DNA of 64,000 nt from Phallusia mammillata (lineage: Eukaryota > Chordata > Ascidiacea > Phlebobranchia > Ascidiidae): the NCBI GenBank assembly GCA_003260075.1, contig QLIY01000063.1:1-64000 (forward strand), given 5' to 3'. Below are positions 1-12,253 of this stretch, in pieces. Each line of letters starts with the position of its first letter. Within the stretch, counting starts at the first letter, position 1. Under the pieces are notes generated by a model, which was not told the DNA's origin, did no database searches, and saw only the letters and a list, made by a program, of their open reading frames with translations. The translations under genes were made by a program, and so were the position numbers.

Positions 1-540
1 TTTTAGGGGGCTAGCGGGGTAAATACTAGGGTTATCCAGACAAACAAATCTACATAACTATATCTACCATCTGTATAAGTTTCAGCCCCATCCTTTAAGC
101 ATTTGATGGCAAACGAGTCAGACAAACTTCAGGGAAAAAACACCCATTTTAGGGGCTAGCGGGGTAAATACTGGGGTTACCAACAAAAACAAAGTGGGGT
201 GTACATGTACATAACTACATCTACCATCTGTGAAAATTTCAGCCAAATCCATCCAACATTTGATAGAAAAACGAGTCGGACAAACTTCGGGGGAAAATAC
301 CCATTTTAGGGGGCTAGCGGGGTAAATACTGGGGTTATCAACAAAAACAAAGTGGGATGCACATCTACATAACTACATCTACCATCTGTNATACCCATTT
401 TAGGGGGCTAGCGGGGTAAATACTGGGGTTATCAACAAAAGCAAAGTGGGATGCACATCTACATAACTACATCTACCATCTGTGTAAATTTCATCCAAAT
501 CCATCAAGGATTTGATGGTAAAACGAGTCAGACAAACTTT
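1..540. repeat. Tandem repeat, about four imperfect copies of a ~100-160 bp unit
   Basis: The segment GGGGCTAGCGGGGTAAATAC recurs near positions 8, 152, 308 and 408. Each time it is followed by a stretch ending in a CATCTACC-type motif and a block with TTTGATGG and GAGTCAGACAAAC. One undetermined base lies at 390, where a unit appears truncated. No coding potential is seen; short open frames here are repeat-borne. The array lies inside or downstream of the SEC31 gene on its 3' side. Confidence 0.85.
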
Positions 541-983
541 GGGTAGAAGAAAAAAAAAGAAAAAACAAACAAACATTTTGAGTAAAATCAATATGTGTCC
601 CCTTCAGGGAAGGGGACCCATAATGAACTACCTGGCTGATAATTGCTGTTCTTTTTCCTGCTCTCTGTTGTTGTGGATCAGACACAGGATAGTGTTGAAA
701 GGAGACAAGTTTTCCACCAAACTGTCAAAGCAAATATGTTTGTTACTTTAAGAAACTATGTGAGCAATTTGATTGTCTCAAATAGGGTCAAGTAAAACAT
801 AAATTACATTTGAACTGTTTCAGAACTAGTCTTTTGCGAACAACTATCCCAGCTTTCAAGAAAATAAACAAGAAACCAAGTATAAATGCTGCTGTATTTC
901 AACTAGGTTCCACCACATCTATAAATACCAAAATTCTAAAAAAATCTGCTGCAGGCAGTCTTCACTCAGAATAGACTTGAAAG
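541..983. other. Non-coding stretch between repeats (SEC31 intron)
   Basis: No exon with SEC31-like coding was found here on the minus strand, and nothing recognisable on plus. Since SEC31 is still open at its exon 8 (1664-1798), this is presumably intron sequence. Confidence 0.5.
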
Positions 984-1462
984 TAGTGATGGGACGATAC
1001 CAGGTTTTGAAGCGAGTACCGATACCGAGTACGAGTACCACATGTATATACCTTCGATACTGAGTACTTAGGTGTAGTGTTGTACTTAGTTGTATATCAC
1101 TGGCTAATTTATCTGCCATGGTCGGGGTACAGGCGTGCACACACACATGCCGAAAAATGTAATCTCCACGTGATAGCGAAAAAGATATACGTAAACTGGC
1201 GGAACTTTTTTCCAATTTTGTGCTGTCCGAAGCAAATATTGGCATAAAGTTGCCCGTATTCTTATGGTGTAAATCGGCCTTTGGTACTCACACGTTGGTA
1301 TCGAAAACCAAGGCAAAATATTTCGATACCGAGTATCTATACCACTCAAATCGTTCGATACCATCGATACCGAGTACCGGGTACAATCCCCCCCCCCCTC
1401 GGGGTACAGGCATGCACACGCACATGCCGAAAAATGTAATCTCCACATGATAGCCATCACTA
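984..1462. mobile_element. Non-autonomous hAT-type element (MITE), 479 bp
   Basis: The element starts TAGTGATGG and ends CCATCACTA, a 9-bp terminal inverted repeat. It is flanked by a perfect 8-bp direct repeat CTTGAAAG (976-983 and 1463-1470), the duplication size expected of hAT transposases. Inside are repeats of GATACCGAGTAC and two diverged copies of a block reading CATGCCGAAAAATGTAATC (about 1124-1176 and 1400-1453). There is no transposase ORF. It sits in a SEC31 intron. Confidence 0.85.
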
Positions 1463-1663
1463 CTTGAAAGGCAGTCTTTGGGCTTGGACGTCAAACAATG
1501 ACCAAAAACAACAATCAACAAAGGCCAGCTGTACTCAAAATATGTTACAGGTCGAAACAGTGTGCACTGTCTGCAGCTTTATATTTATTTCTTACTACTT
1601 TTTCAATTAACATAGTTTTGGTATAAGGGTATAAATTTTTAACACTGAATTGCGATTACTTAC

Positions 1664-4424
1664 AACAAATGAAGCTCCACATGGTGTTCTCATCCACTTG
1701 GGTGGATTTTTGAGACAAACACCAGCTTTCTTTTGTGCAGCAGCAGTTGGCTGTGGTCGTTCAGTTGGAAAAGATTCTGCACCAAAGGCTTCAGCAACCT
1801 ACAAAATCATAGCATTAAAACCAAAACATACCTTATAACAAGAGTTTAGACGACCACAACAATTGGCACATATATATGTCAGCACCTTTAATTGTCTTTG
1901 AAATAAACAATTTCAGTTCATGGTTTTAAGAAAAATATGTAATTTGAAAAAGAGACAACGAGAGTGTTTATTTTATTTATATATGTACACTACATTTTGA
2001 AAGCTAGTAAGATTCTCACCATATTTCTTTGCTTCTCATCAGCACTGTCATCCTCTATGGCAGCACCACCACCCATCAGGGAATGTACAACAATTCTACC
2101 ATCGAATGATCCAGTCGACACTACATTTGGGTTTCTGGGACACCATTGAACATCAAAACACCACTGAGCATTAGTTTCCAGCTCATAAACAACCTGAAAA
2201 AACAAGCGTAAATGCATAAGCCGAAATGTTAAACACAACTGAAAAGTCTTAGGACTGGCACTCACCAAAATTTTGTTTCTCATAAACTAATGCCCACTGT
2301 ACATATCTTCCATGTTATTTTACATTAGGTGCTATGTTTACCTAAGCAAATTTGGTTCACAGAAATCAAACAAACAAAAAAATTGAGAGAAGTATTATTA
2401 CATCCCCTTTAGGAAGACCATGTGTCATAAACCATGCTTACTTCTGGTGGTGAAGTGTTAGGATTCCAACAGAAGACATGATTGTCTTTGCTGCAAGAAA
2501 GAAGTAGATCTGGATCCCTCGGACACCATGAAACTGACATTACTCCTTTTTTGTGCTTTTCCAAAACCTTAAACAAGAAACGTAAAATTGTATCCAATAT
2601 TGTGGACAGGCAGTCACTTGCAGAGCCTGAAGTGAATATTCGGAAACTAAATATTCAGCCAAACCTTAAATCCTCATTTTAAAGGAAGTTTTCAACCGAA
2701 CCTTGCACAGTTAATGTAGGTGAACTAATTTATAACACTCCAAAACAACTTCTACATATATATTATATGAACAAAACATCTTATGTTTTGCATACTCTGT
2801 GGCTTGTGATTTCTAGGCATAACAATTGGTTAATTTATAACGTTTCACATTGGCAATATTGAAAGTTAAGTTTTTTATTCCATACATCGAAAGTTCAGTT
2901 TGGGCCAAATTTTCCAACTAAAAATTCGGTGCATCACTGACCAAAACCACTCTTCCCAATTTTTTGGGGGGCTGTGCGCTTGCACAACCCTATTAGCAAG
3001 TTTACCTTCATAGGTGAAGTGGCATTTCGCAAATCCCATAGTTGGACTACAGGTGAGTGATCGTCTTCTGATGAAAGAACAAGTTGTGTGGCTACCTCAG
3101 GGTGCCATGCTACATCACTACATTGCATCTACATTAGACAATGCAATAGTTAGCTATGCCGCCGATTAGCACAAAATATAGCTTAAAATATAGGTTATTG
3201 GGTACTAAAGGGTAAATTAAACATGCCTTTTTCATCCAAACAAAGCAAAAGTTTTGAAATTTAATAAAATATAAAAATGGTGGATCTGACATTGTATACA
3301 TATTGTTTTTTCTTGCTTATCACAAAAAAATGTGGTTCGTTTAAAATGTGAATGTGGACTATGTTTTGTTTTTTTATTGTATTTTTCGACAATCAGGCAG
3401 CAGTCCTAGAACTGAAAATTGCCCTTTGTCCTTCACGGGATTCGAACCCAGGATACTCCTGGGAATGAAACCCAATCAGGTTTCTATGGTTGACATTGTT
3501 AAATATCCTAAAACTTACACGACCAGATGGATCTTGAACTTTGATTATCGGCTCATTTTTCCTAAGATCCCAAACCACACAGCAGGGTCCTGAAGTTATT
3601 GCACTTGTTGATGCTAAAATGTGTTGAACCTGAACACGAGCATTCATATTAAGAGTGTAGTGACAACAAATCTGTTAAATAAAAACTGCACACACTTGTC
3701 TGTTCCAAGCAATTGAACTAATTTGAGCAATTGGCTGCGTCTTGGCACCAGGGGTCATGGGACTTCCAGGATTTTTCATGTCCCAAATAAAAATTTCTCG
3801 TTCACTTGCACCAGAAGCAAACAGGTTTCTCTGTAAATTTTTTTTTTTCAAAAAACAGTTTCAATTTACAGACACCTATTATAACCAAACATTCAGAATT
3901 TCTGTACATACTTGGAAAGGATTAAAGTCAAGTGCTCCAACAGGCCCAGTATGCTTTGAGGTTTGCAGCACAAGACAATCATCATCACCATTCAAAATTT
4001 TATCTGGGTTGTAAATCTCAATTCCACCTTTATCTGTTCCACAGACAATGACTCCATTTTCATGAGGTGATTCTGAGTATGTTCCTCCCCAAACTACCTT
4101 CTGGAACCTAAATTAAGTTGACGCTTTACATCATTCGATCAGCTGCTGCTGAAGCATGTAGTACAAAAGTGTATGCATGCAAATCATATGTAGAAATATA
4201 CTATGTCCAATGGGCTACCTGTTTGAAGTTTCAACACTGCCTGCACACTTTGCAGTTGTGGATGAATCAGTCATGTCCACAGTATAAATTTCCAGCTTGG
4301 CATTTGAACTAAAAGTGGCATCCAGCTGTTGTGCTGCAGTTCCAGCAGCAATGTACATTGGGTGGGTTTCAGCTGGACTCCATGCATAATTTGCTGTCAC
4401 TTTGACCTCCTTAATTTTAACCAT
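1664..4424 (-). CDS. SEC31A: Protein transport protein SEC31, N-terminal WD40 half (3' end outside window)
   Basis: Outer COPII coat subunit that assembles with SEC13 on ER exit sites. Eight exons, all joined in phase 0 after the second: 4219-4424, 3912-4107, 3696-3830, 3519-3629, 3006-3128, 2442-2567, 2020-2193, 1664-1798, giving 402 residues. The start MVKIKEV...YAWSP matches the family N terminus. Later diagnostic strings are [73 protein letters not shown] and [15 protein letters not shown], which together form a WD40 propeller. The last exon enters the post-propeller linker ([15 protein letters not shown]) and ends at a GTAAGT donor, so the alpha-solenoid and C-terminal regions must lie beyond base 1. 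Vertebrate SEC31A has about 1,200 residues. The paralogue name A is by resemblance only. Confidence 0.95.
3400..3480 (-). repeat. tRNA-like B-box fragment, possible SINE remnant
   Basis: On the minus strand GGGTTCGAATCCCG matches the RNA polymerase III B-box and T-arm pattern. It lies in the SEC31 intron just after exon 4. No full cloverleaf or A box was found, so it is not a tRNA gene. Confidence 0.35.
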
Positions 4425-5222
4425 TTTAAATTTTAAAAGTTCTACTTGGGGTTAAGACTTGAAAACACAAACAACACATATTACACCATCATGTCTTCAC
4501 AAAACAGATTATATTCAGATACCAACACAGTCTTTTGCTGTCTAGATGTGCACTTTAACCAGTTATTGTAAATACAATAATATAAGGAGCCAAAATAAAT
4601 GATTATCATAACGTGCTTGGTTAATTTAAGAAACAAGAGAATATATTGGATGGCACCGTAAACAGGACAAGAAACTCTATGCATCTGTCTAGTTCTAACT
4701 AAACTAAGCTAACAATCAAGCGTAAACTCACTTCTGTTTTTACAAACAAACAAAAAACATTTTTCAATGAAAATTTGTTTGGAACGACAAGCACAAGTAA
4801 GAAACTTATGCTTGGTGTTTTTGTCAGCAAATTGCAGAAAGGCCCCTCTTGCTAATAGTGCAATTTTTGGAAAACTAAAAACAATAAGAAGAAAGTGTAT
4901 CACCTAATTTCTTTTCAGACAAGCGTACTCCACAACACGTTTCAACTTTCAAACAAGACGTGGCATTTGTTGCCGCCTACGTCATGAATTGAAACCTCAC
5001 AACAAACACCACCTTGTGACGACATACAGCGCATAAAAATCTAACAAAGACGTGTAAAATACTAGAACGTGAGTGGTCACTTTTTGCAAGTTGAATCTGT
5101 GCGCTGGGCATAAAAAAGCTTAAAAGAATTTTTGTAGGTGGTGGAACGGAAGGAAAGTTTAGACGTTGTGCCACAACAAAACAGTTTGTGTCTGTCGGAG
5201 TTTGGCCTGACGAGGCAGAAAA
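4425..5222. promoter_or_regulatory. Divergent intergenic region between SEC31 (minus) and the four-helix protein gene (plus)
   Basis: About 0.8 kb separates the two start codons, which point away from each other, so both promoters and 5' UTRs should be here. No TATA box or other specific element was identified with confidence. It contains several short AT-rich runs and no convincing ORF. Confidence 0.4.
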
Positions 5223-7670
5223 ATGGGGAAGGTGAACGTAGACGCCGCCATTTTTGGTGGTTCCAGTGTCAAGAAAGTCCCTCTTTTCCACAAAATTGAC
5301 ATGTATGGATCGTACGCACTGGTATGTTATGGCTACTTTATTATTATATTTTTCCACTTGATGTTCATGACAGGCCAAACTGAGTATAAACAACCTGGAA
5401 CCCCGTTCGTTTATCTTAAAATGTACCACTTTGAGCACAGAAAATAGCATATTTATTGTATTTGCAGCTGACCCTCATTTGGATTGTTATTCTAATCAAC
5501 ACTACCATGTCAATTGGTCAATACACGGTTACAATACCAAAAGAAATGTTTGTTCATGGGCCTCTAGCCATCAACTTTTCGCTACCCGACACAGAAAACA
5601 GACTGATTTGCAATCCCCACTTCAACAAGTTCGTTTCCAACTCATCTTTTTTCTTGGACGCTTTCGGGGAAGATGTTCTGACGACGGTAAACAATGTTCT
5701 TTATTTTCTATGTGATGTTAAAATCTCTCCAATACAGATTTGAAATAAACTCCTTTGCTACATTTGATGCAGGCAAAATCACCTGCTTTTCTAGCTCTGC
5801 CTGAGATTGTTGGAGTACTGAATGAGTTTAGCAACAAATCTGGAAGTAACATCACCTATATTGGTATTCATCCGAATGAAGTGTGCGAACTTATTCCCCC
5901 CAACTTACTGGCCGGCGGAGGGTGCATGACGTACAAAAATGTGAGTTTGACAAACAGTAAAAGTAAATTCAAGGAGACCAAGTACCTTGTTTCACATTCA
6001 ACTATCAATTTAGCAGTTTAGGTCACACAAGAATCTCAATCGTAATAACCCACTTACTTACAGCTCACAGCGAATTGTCTGAAAGATGTATGTGAAACTG
6101 CAGATGGTGTAAATCTCTGCTGGTGGAAACAAGCTTCGTTGTTTTACATGCTTATTGTATTGTACACCATCATATTCGTGCCTGCTTGTTTGCTGGTAAG
6201 TTTGGTAAATACACATCAAATCATTGTATAAAGTACAAATTTTCTGCAGGTCGTAGTTTTGATGTTCGACCCTCCTCCCAGCAACATGCGCTGGATAGCA
6301 AGGCCAATTCTTTGCTCTATTTGCTTTTTTGGAACAGGTGCAGTTATTTTCTGTTTGTTTGCTTATCACGTTATCTTCTTATTGCTATTTATGATATAGG
6401 GTGCAACGTCTACCAGACTATACTTGAAACATAAGGGCTAAAATAGACTGGGCTGAATGTGTTGCGTTATACATTTTGTACAAATATTTTTAGGTTTCTT
6501 GTGCGTTGACTATAGGTGTATGTGATCTGCGTAGTACATAACTTGCGAACATAGCGCCTCACCTTTTGGGTTTACATAAAATTAAAATCGAGCAAGAAAA
6601 ATCGTTACGTTTTGTAATATTTGGGTCATTTTGTACCCACTGTCAGAAACGTCAAGAATAACGCATTTTCTGACATGTTATAACAACTAACCCTTTGTTT
6701 GTAACAATTCAGCTTAAAGAATTATTTTTTTTCAGGTATTTTGGGAATAATTGCAGTCGTAATCTCGAGCAGCAATGCTTCTAAGTACCTTAACCAACCG
6801 GCGCTTTATGCGGATTACCCACTATTCACATACAGCGCTGGTTCGGGATATTGGTGCGTTCATGTGGTAGCTGAATCATCTGTTGCCTTTGGTATCGTCT
6901 ACGCTTACATACACTTCTTCACTCCCAAGTACCCAAGGTAGGCTAGAATTTAAAATTCAAATTTGCAGTTTTTCGTCTACTCTAAATCACCTAAAACAAA
7001 TGCTAAATTTTGACACAAATTATGAATATTTCTGGCATAAAAAAATCAACATTATATATACACGGGGACATGCCAAGTGACCTTCTTTTGGTGTGCGGTT
7101 ATAATTCGGCCCATATCAATATTTATTAATTGTATGTGAATTTTGGAAAACACTTAAGTTATACTGATGCCAGTTTCTTAGTTAATTGGCCCACGGCATC
7201 CTCACTGTTGTAGTTTGTGACGTTGTTTCGTCTTTTTTTATGTTTACCCTAAAATTCATTCCAAAATTCGTCTCTAACCTTTTTTGTGGTGAATTGTTAC
7301 CAGACATATATATACCTTTCTCTTTTTGTTCATTCTGGAAATTTAAACAAGTCATCCGACGTTTTAGTTTCCTATGCGGGGCGTCTATATCGGTGTAATG
7401 CCAGCTACCTAACACAGTCGTTCTTGTAACACCAAGAGGGTAACACGAGGAAGGCACTGGCGCAAAAACGGCGATACAACGTATTTTTTGTTATGTTCGT
7501 CCAACGTTGTGCATATTTGGTGTTAAAATATATAAGTTTACAAGTAGTGTTTTAACTCACAACAAATTCATTGCAGACACGAGGCACGTCAAGTGATCAG
7601 ACAACGTCACTTTGATCGTGAATTGAAAAAACTTGAGGAAAAGTATCACATTGGAGAATCTACCAACTAG
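5223..7670 (+). CDS. Unrecognised membrane protein with about four transmembrane helices, 333 aa
   Basis: Seven exons: 5223-5321, 5468-5686, 5773-5940, 6064-6195, 6250-6337, 6736-6937, 7577-7670, with clean GT-AG junctions, total 1,002 nt. The first helix (LTLIWIVILIN) follows a short cytoplasmic-like N terminus at residue 34. A luminal or extracellular stretch of roughly 130 residues follows, with several N-glycosylation sequons (NFS, NSS, NKS, NIT, NVT-like) and several cysteines. Three more helices come next: around LIVLYTIIFVPACLLVVVLM, CSICFFGTGILGIIAVVIS, and a last one near VAESSVAFGIVYAYIHFF. The tail is charged (RQRHFDRELKKLEEKY). The topology recalls tetraspan proteins, but I do not recognise the family and see no tetraspanin CCG or claudin W-GLW-C-C signature. 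Confidence 0.85.
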
Positions 7671-8523
7671 AACTTTTAATTTAAATTTTGTTGGTTTGTT
7701 GCTGTTTCGTTGGATTGTAACACGGTTATTTGAAAGTTGAAATATAGTTTATGGTTTTTAACAGACAATTATATTGAGTTTATACTAAGTAATGCACCAA
7801 TTAACTGGTCCCAATTACTTTTTGAAGCAACCTTTGAAAATAAGACCTGAACCTAAAGTCTCCAGGCTAAAACCAACTTACGCTAAAACTAACTATTGTG
7901 TCCAATTCATTACAAAATGATTAAACTCTCTTTCGAGATTCAAAACTTAACAGTCAATCAAGGTATTACCCGTAATCGTTCATGCGTGAAAAGAGCCGGT
8001 CACGTGCGGTATGCGACTTTTTTCCGTTGCTATTTCCCACCCAGCGACGGCGTGTATTTCGCGGCTCAATTTACGTGGGCACGTAATACGTATGTGTCCT
8101 TACTCTTCAGTAGATACAGGCGCAGAGCCGGGAAAGGATAAATGAAACTGCCGGACAGGTTCTGAGAATTTAACCGGTATCAAAAAATAGGACTGATTTT
8201 TCATGTGCTCAATAATTAACTGTTGGATAAATTTAAGTGTGCAAGTAAATGCATAGCCCGACGGCCCGGGAAAGAAAAACACGTAGTGACCGTATACTCA
8301 GGAAGTGTTATTTCATGCAAATTTATTATTTGTTTTTTCATGCAAATTTATTACACTCCCCCCCCCCCCGGGAAAGAAAAACACGTAGTGACCGTATACT
8401 CAGGAAGTGTTATTTTTTCATGCAAATTTATTACACCAACCTGGTCAATTTTGCAACAGCAAGTAGGTAATTTAACATACTGCTGTAAATTCAAAACATT
8501 AAAAGTCCTAAAGTAGCTATTAG
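7671..8523. other. Intergenic, with one haplotype-type duplication around poly-C
   Basis: Holds the 3' UTR of the upstream gene and the 5' region of the elongase. Bases about 8267-8355 are repeated at about 8368-8438 (GGGAAAGAAAAACACG...), separated by a run of 12 C. No gene was found. Confidence 0.7.
8267..8438. repeat. Direct duplication split by poly-C (likely assembly join)
   Basis: Two near-identical copies sharing CACGTAGTGACCGTATACTC flank CCCCCCCCCCCC at 8358-8369. The copies differ by small indels, as two alleles would. Confidence 0.75.
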
Positions 8524-8740
8524 ATGGATTTAAAGAATGCAACCCACTTTCAAGGTACAGTTCTTGTATTATGCTGTTTTCTAATAATTAGCAACATTAC
8601 TCTGTAAAGTTCTATATATTTTCCCCCCCCCCCTTAGATGGATTTAAAGAATGCAACCCACTTTCAAGGTACAGTTCTTGTGTTCTGCTGTTTTCTAATA
8701 ATTAGTAACATTACTCTGTAAAGTTCTATATATTTTACAG
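8521..8740. repeat. Duplicated first exon of the elongase flanking poly-C
   Basis: Bases 8521-8622 and 8634-8740 are close copies including ATGGATTTAAAGAATGC and the donor. They are separated by 11 C (8623-8633). They differ at scattered positions (for example gtattatgctg versus gtgttctgctg), which is what two haplotypes of one locus would show. Confidence 0.8.
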
Positions 8741-11700
8741 CTGAAATTAAAAAGCATCCAGAATGGGAACTAGAAAAGACAATAGACAGCTCTGAGTTTT
8801 CAGAATGGCTCTCTGAAAACTTCAGCATTTGCCTTTTCTGCTCTGTTTTATATGTTGCAGCTGTCTTTACAGGAAAAAAGTATATGGAGGATAAGGAAAG
8901 GTATTGATAACACCTTATTTTCAACCAAATTTTTGTTTTTTTAAAATGTCATCAGATTTATATATGTCTCTTTGTCTGTAGGTACAATCTTCGACAACCT
9001 ATGATGATTTGGTCACTGCTTCTTGCTGTGTTCAGCATTTTCGGAGCAATTCGTTCAGCAATTGTCATGTACTACTTGTATGCTGATGGTGGCATGCATT
9101 CTGTCATCTGCAGCAAAGAGTTCTACAAAGGTCCGATTGTCAGGTTCTGGGGGCCAGTCTTTGTTTCTAGCAAGATTTTAGAATACAGTGAGTACATGTT
9201 GGACATCATCATGCTGTGCCTGTTATTTCAATGTTTATAACAATACACCATGTCTACTATTGTATTGTTGGCAGTACCTTTCCTTGTTGAGTTGTATTTA
9301 CAAGGCTTTTGACACATTGTGGTATTTCACAATGGATGACTTTGACCATTTAGCTAAATTCAGTCTTTTTACAGTGGATACCATGTTCATTATACTTCGA
9401 AAGCAAAAACTTATATTTCTACACTGGTACCATCACATGACTGTCTCCTTGTTTGCTTGGTGGACATATGGAGCACAGTTCGCAGGTAAAAAGTCTTTTC
9501 AAAGAAGCAAATTGGTTTGTCTAAGCCCAAGGTCATAAACTTCTTTATTTGCTGTGAAAGTAGGTAACAAAGGTGGTTGGTTCTGCTGAGCAAATGTGAC
9601 TCTTTGAAATAAACTTTTAATGGTGTTTTAGTGATGTACATACTAGCATGTGACTATTTTTCTAAAAGTAATGCCAAACGAAAAAGGAGCTGTTAAAAAA
9701 GGTCACACTTTAACACTGTAATTTTGTTTTGCAGGCGGTGGTGTTTTCATGACTGTTAATTATGCAGTTCATGCAATGATGTACTCCTACTATGCGGTTC
9801 GTGCAGCAAACATCAGGGTGCCACGATGGATAGCTGTTGTAATTACTGCATCACAAGTAAGTGGTGTACACATAGATTCTGATATACACGTATAAACTAC
9901 CCCATGTGACACATCAATTTACAACCATAAGTCAACCACAAAAAAGTAAATGGTTTTGCTTGACAGATACAACCCTGTGGCTGTTAAATGCAAATGTGCT
10001 GAGAGAACACTTGGTCTTATCTTGTATTATAGCGTTTGCTTTAAGATTTTCATGTTGTCCATACATGAGCCCTAAAACCTGCATTATGTGCATTAAGTGT
10101 ATAGGATGTTAACATCTAGAACGTTGCTTAGACCAGATTAATTGCTGCCAATATTGTTAACTGGGAATGACAAATGACCGGTACTTTTCCCTAACATGTA
10201 TCGCATAAAGTGATGCAGTGCAAACGCTTGTTAACACCACTTTTCTGCAGATTATTCAAATGATTATTGGCTGCTGGACGGTGTATGCAGTGAACATTTG
10301 GCGCGGCGATGGTTCATGTCGCTCGTCGTGGGAGCACATATTCTACGGTGGCATCATGTACTCGTCCTACTTCGTTCTTTTCTTGCACTTTTTCAACAGT
10401 GCCTACCTAAACAAACCGCGGCGCGGTAAACCTGAGGCGGTAAGTTCAATATTGTACCACTATTTCGCATATCCCGCATACCCGTCGTGTCACGATACGT
10501 TTTGCGGACACGCTATTTCCTGACTCATGAATGCTGTGTTTGACGCTGGGTTTGATTTGGATGTGATCAAGTTGGCATTAAACGTTGGTTTTGTTTACCA
10601 CGTCCAAGTATTTGTTTTCATCTGATCGCTCTGCTTATACTTAGCTATACCCGGGGTCGATGTATTTATTCTTAAAGCACTAGGCAAGTCACTAACTTAC
10701 CTTCGTGACAAGTGTTTGAATCAAGTCCAGTATAAGCTATTGCTGCCAGGCATAATATCCAGTTTGTACAGCTCTTCTGGCAAATGTGTGCTGCCAGACA
10801 TAATATCAAGTTTGTAGAGCTCTTCTGGCAAATGTAATTTATTCCGACGTTTCGACGTCCTACACAGGTCGCCTTCATCAGGGTAAATAACACTGAATGC
10901 GACTAGTACAGTGCACGATAGACAAAAGAAAAAAGAATGAAACGCAAAAGGGTAAATAACACTGAATGCGACTAGTACATTGCACGATAAACAAAGGAAA
11001 CACTGAATGCGACTAGTACAGTGCACGATAAACAAAGGAAAAAAGAATAGAACGCAAGCACGTAACAACTTCGTGAGTTGTGTAACTACCACAGTTATGG
11101 CATGCACACCGGCGTTGTTGCTTGTCACTAAACGTTTTTCGTAATTATTTTTAAAACATAGTTTGCACATGGTTTGTTGCAGCGTTCCTGCATTCATAAC
11201 GCCCCTTAAAACTTGTTCTGTTAGTTGCTCAGCAATATTTTCAGAAACCTTTTCATCACCAAAATCATGAAATGCGCTTTGCACTACTTCTGGTTTTGGA
11301 CTTCGTTCGATCTCTTGTTTAATTTGTCATCATACGCATACTGCGTCATTGCGGCCTTTTTAAGCATCCAACAAACTCAGGGTTTTACAGTTTAAACGAC
11401 CTTATCACTTTTGGGTAACCAACTTTTGTTCAAGGCCTCGTGTTTTGAGAGCAAACAGTGGCGTGACCCCACCCGTGAGTTCGAAGTCCAAAGCTTCGTC
11501 TTGCGTGTGCAGATGGCGTGATCCATGACAAATGAAGACATTTTGTTACCCCAGCTAAATGGCACAGTTCATTGAATGTTAGCTAAAGTTCGAAATTTGG
11601 TGGATGTCAAACGTACTCCACGCAATGTGTCATGTCAAGGACTTTCAACTTTGTACTCCCTCTGTGCAGAATATTAAAAATTGCTGCATTGTATGAGACA

Positions 11701-11988
11701 TGTTTTACTCCTGTTTTTTTTTTGTCAAGAACCTCTAATATAAAAAGTGTAAATGACAGTGCTAAATAGTGAAACGGAAAATAGCGACTTTCGTAGTTTT
11801 AATGATAAAACATCTTGTTTTTGTCTCAATTTACCCTTTTTACTAAGATGTACAACATGTATTTGAAACTTTGTGTATTAAAACTATGGGTCTTTTTTAA
11901 GACAGTTTGAATTGTGAGTTTTACTTTTAGCAACGGATGTATGTCATAAGCTAAAAGTGGCGCCCCGGTCGAACTGACATAAAAAAGT

Positions 11989-12075
<87 letters not shown>

Positions 12076-12253
12076 TTTCTGCTGTTGAAGCCTCTCTTTG
12101 GCGACAACTCGTTTCGTTAATAATTAATCTTTCTTGTTTTAGCGCACTGATGCGTCGAAGGCGACCAAAGAAAATGGTGACGGTGTTTCGTCGAACGCAA
12201 CTACGCCACTCAACGGCCAAGAAGGTTTACGCGAAAGAATCAAGCAGAAATGA
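8524..12253 (+). CDS. ELOVL6: Very-long-chain fatty acid elongase, ELOVL6/ELOVL3 type, 309 aa
   Basis: ER membrane 3-ketoacyl-CoA synthase that adds two carbons from malonyl-CoA to C12-C16 acyl-CoA. Exons: first 8524-8554 (or its duplicate 8638-8668), then 8741-8900, 8982-9187, 9375-9485, 9735-9856, 10251-10439, 12143-12253. The catalytic histidine box HWYHH lies near residues 149-153, just after [15 protein letters not shown], and the second family motif is [13 protein letters not shown]. The segment [14 protein letters not shown] is typical of ELOVL6. The last exon gives a polar tail ending KQK, a lysine-rich ER-retention-like end. Exon 1 appears twice around a run of C with a few mismatches. 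Only one copy can be used, since each ends with the same phase-1 donor; I treat the second as an assembly or allelic duplicate. The last intron (10440-12142) holds repeats and an 86-base poly-C. Confidence 0.95.
10731..11060 (-). repeat. Dispersed-repeat fragment with internal tandem copies in an elongase intron
   Basis: Two tandem copies of a block with CAGCTCTTCTGGCAAATG or GAGCTCTTCTGGCAAATG (10737-10840) precede CCGACGTTTCGACG and CGCCTTCATCAGGG (10843-10883). Three copies of AATGCGACTAGTACAGTGCA follow. A related block lies at 36831-36945, showing that this is a genomic repeat family. On the minus strand it carries CTGATGA...GAAAC. Confidence 0.6.
11990..12075. repeat. Poly-C run of 86 bases
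   Basis: An uninterrupted homopolymer with no interspersed errors, inside the last elongase intron. Most simply a sequencing or gap-filling artefact. Confidence 0.9.

Noticed and set aside
1-540. CRISPR-like array
   Set aside because: Units are long, imperfect and contiguous without unique spacers, in a eukaryotic genome; an ordinary tandem repeat.
11951-12220. Polyglycine proteins on minus
   Set aside because: Translation of the 86-base poly-C run; not a gene.
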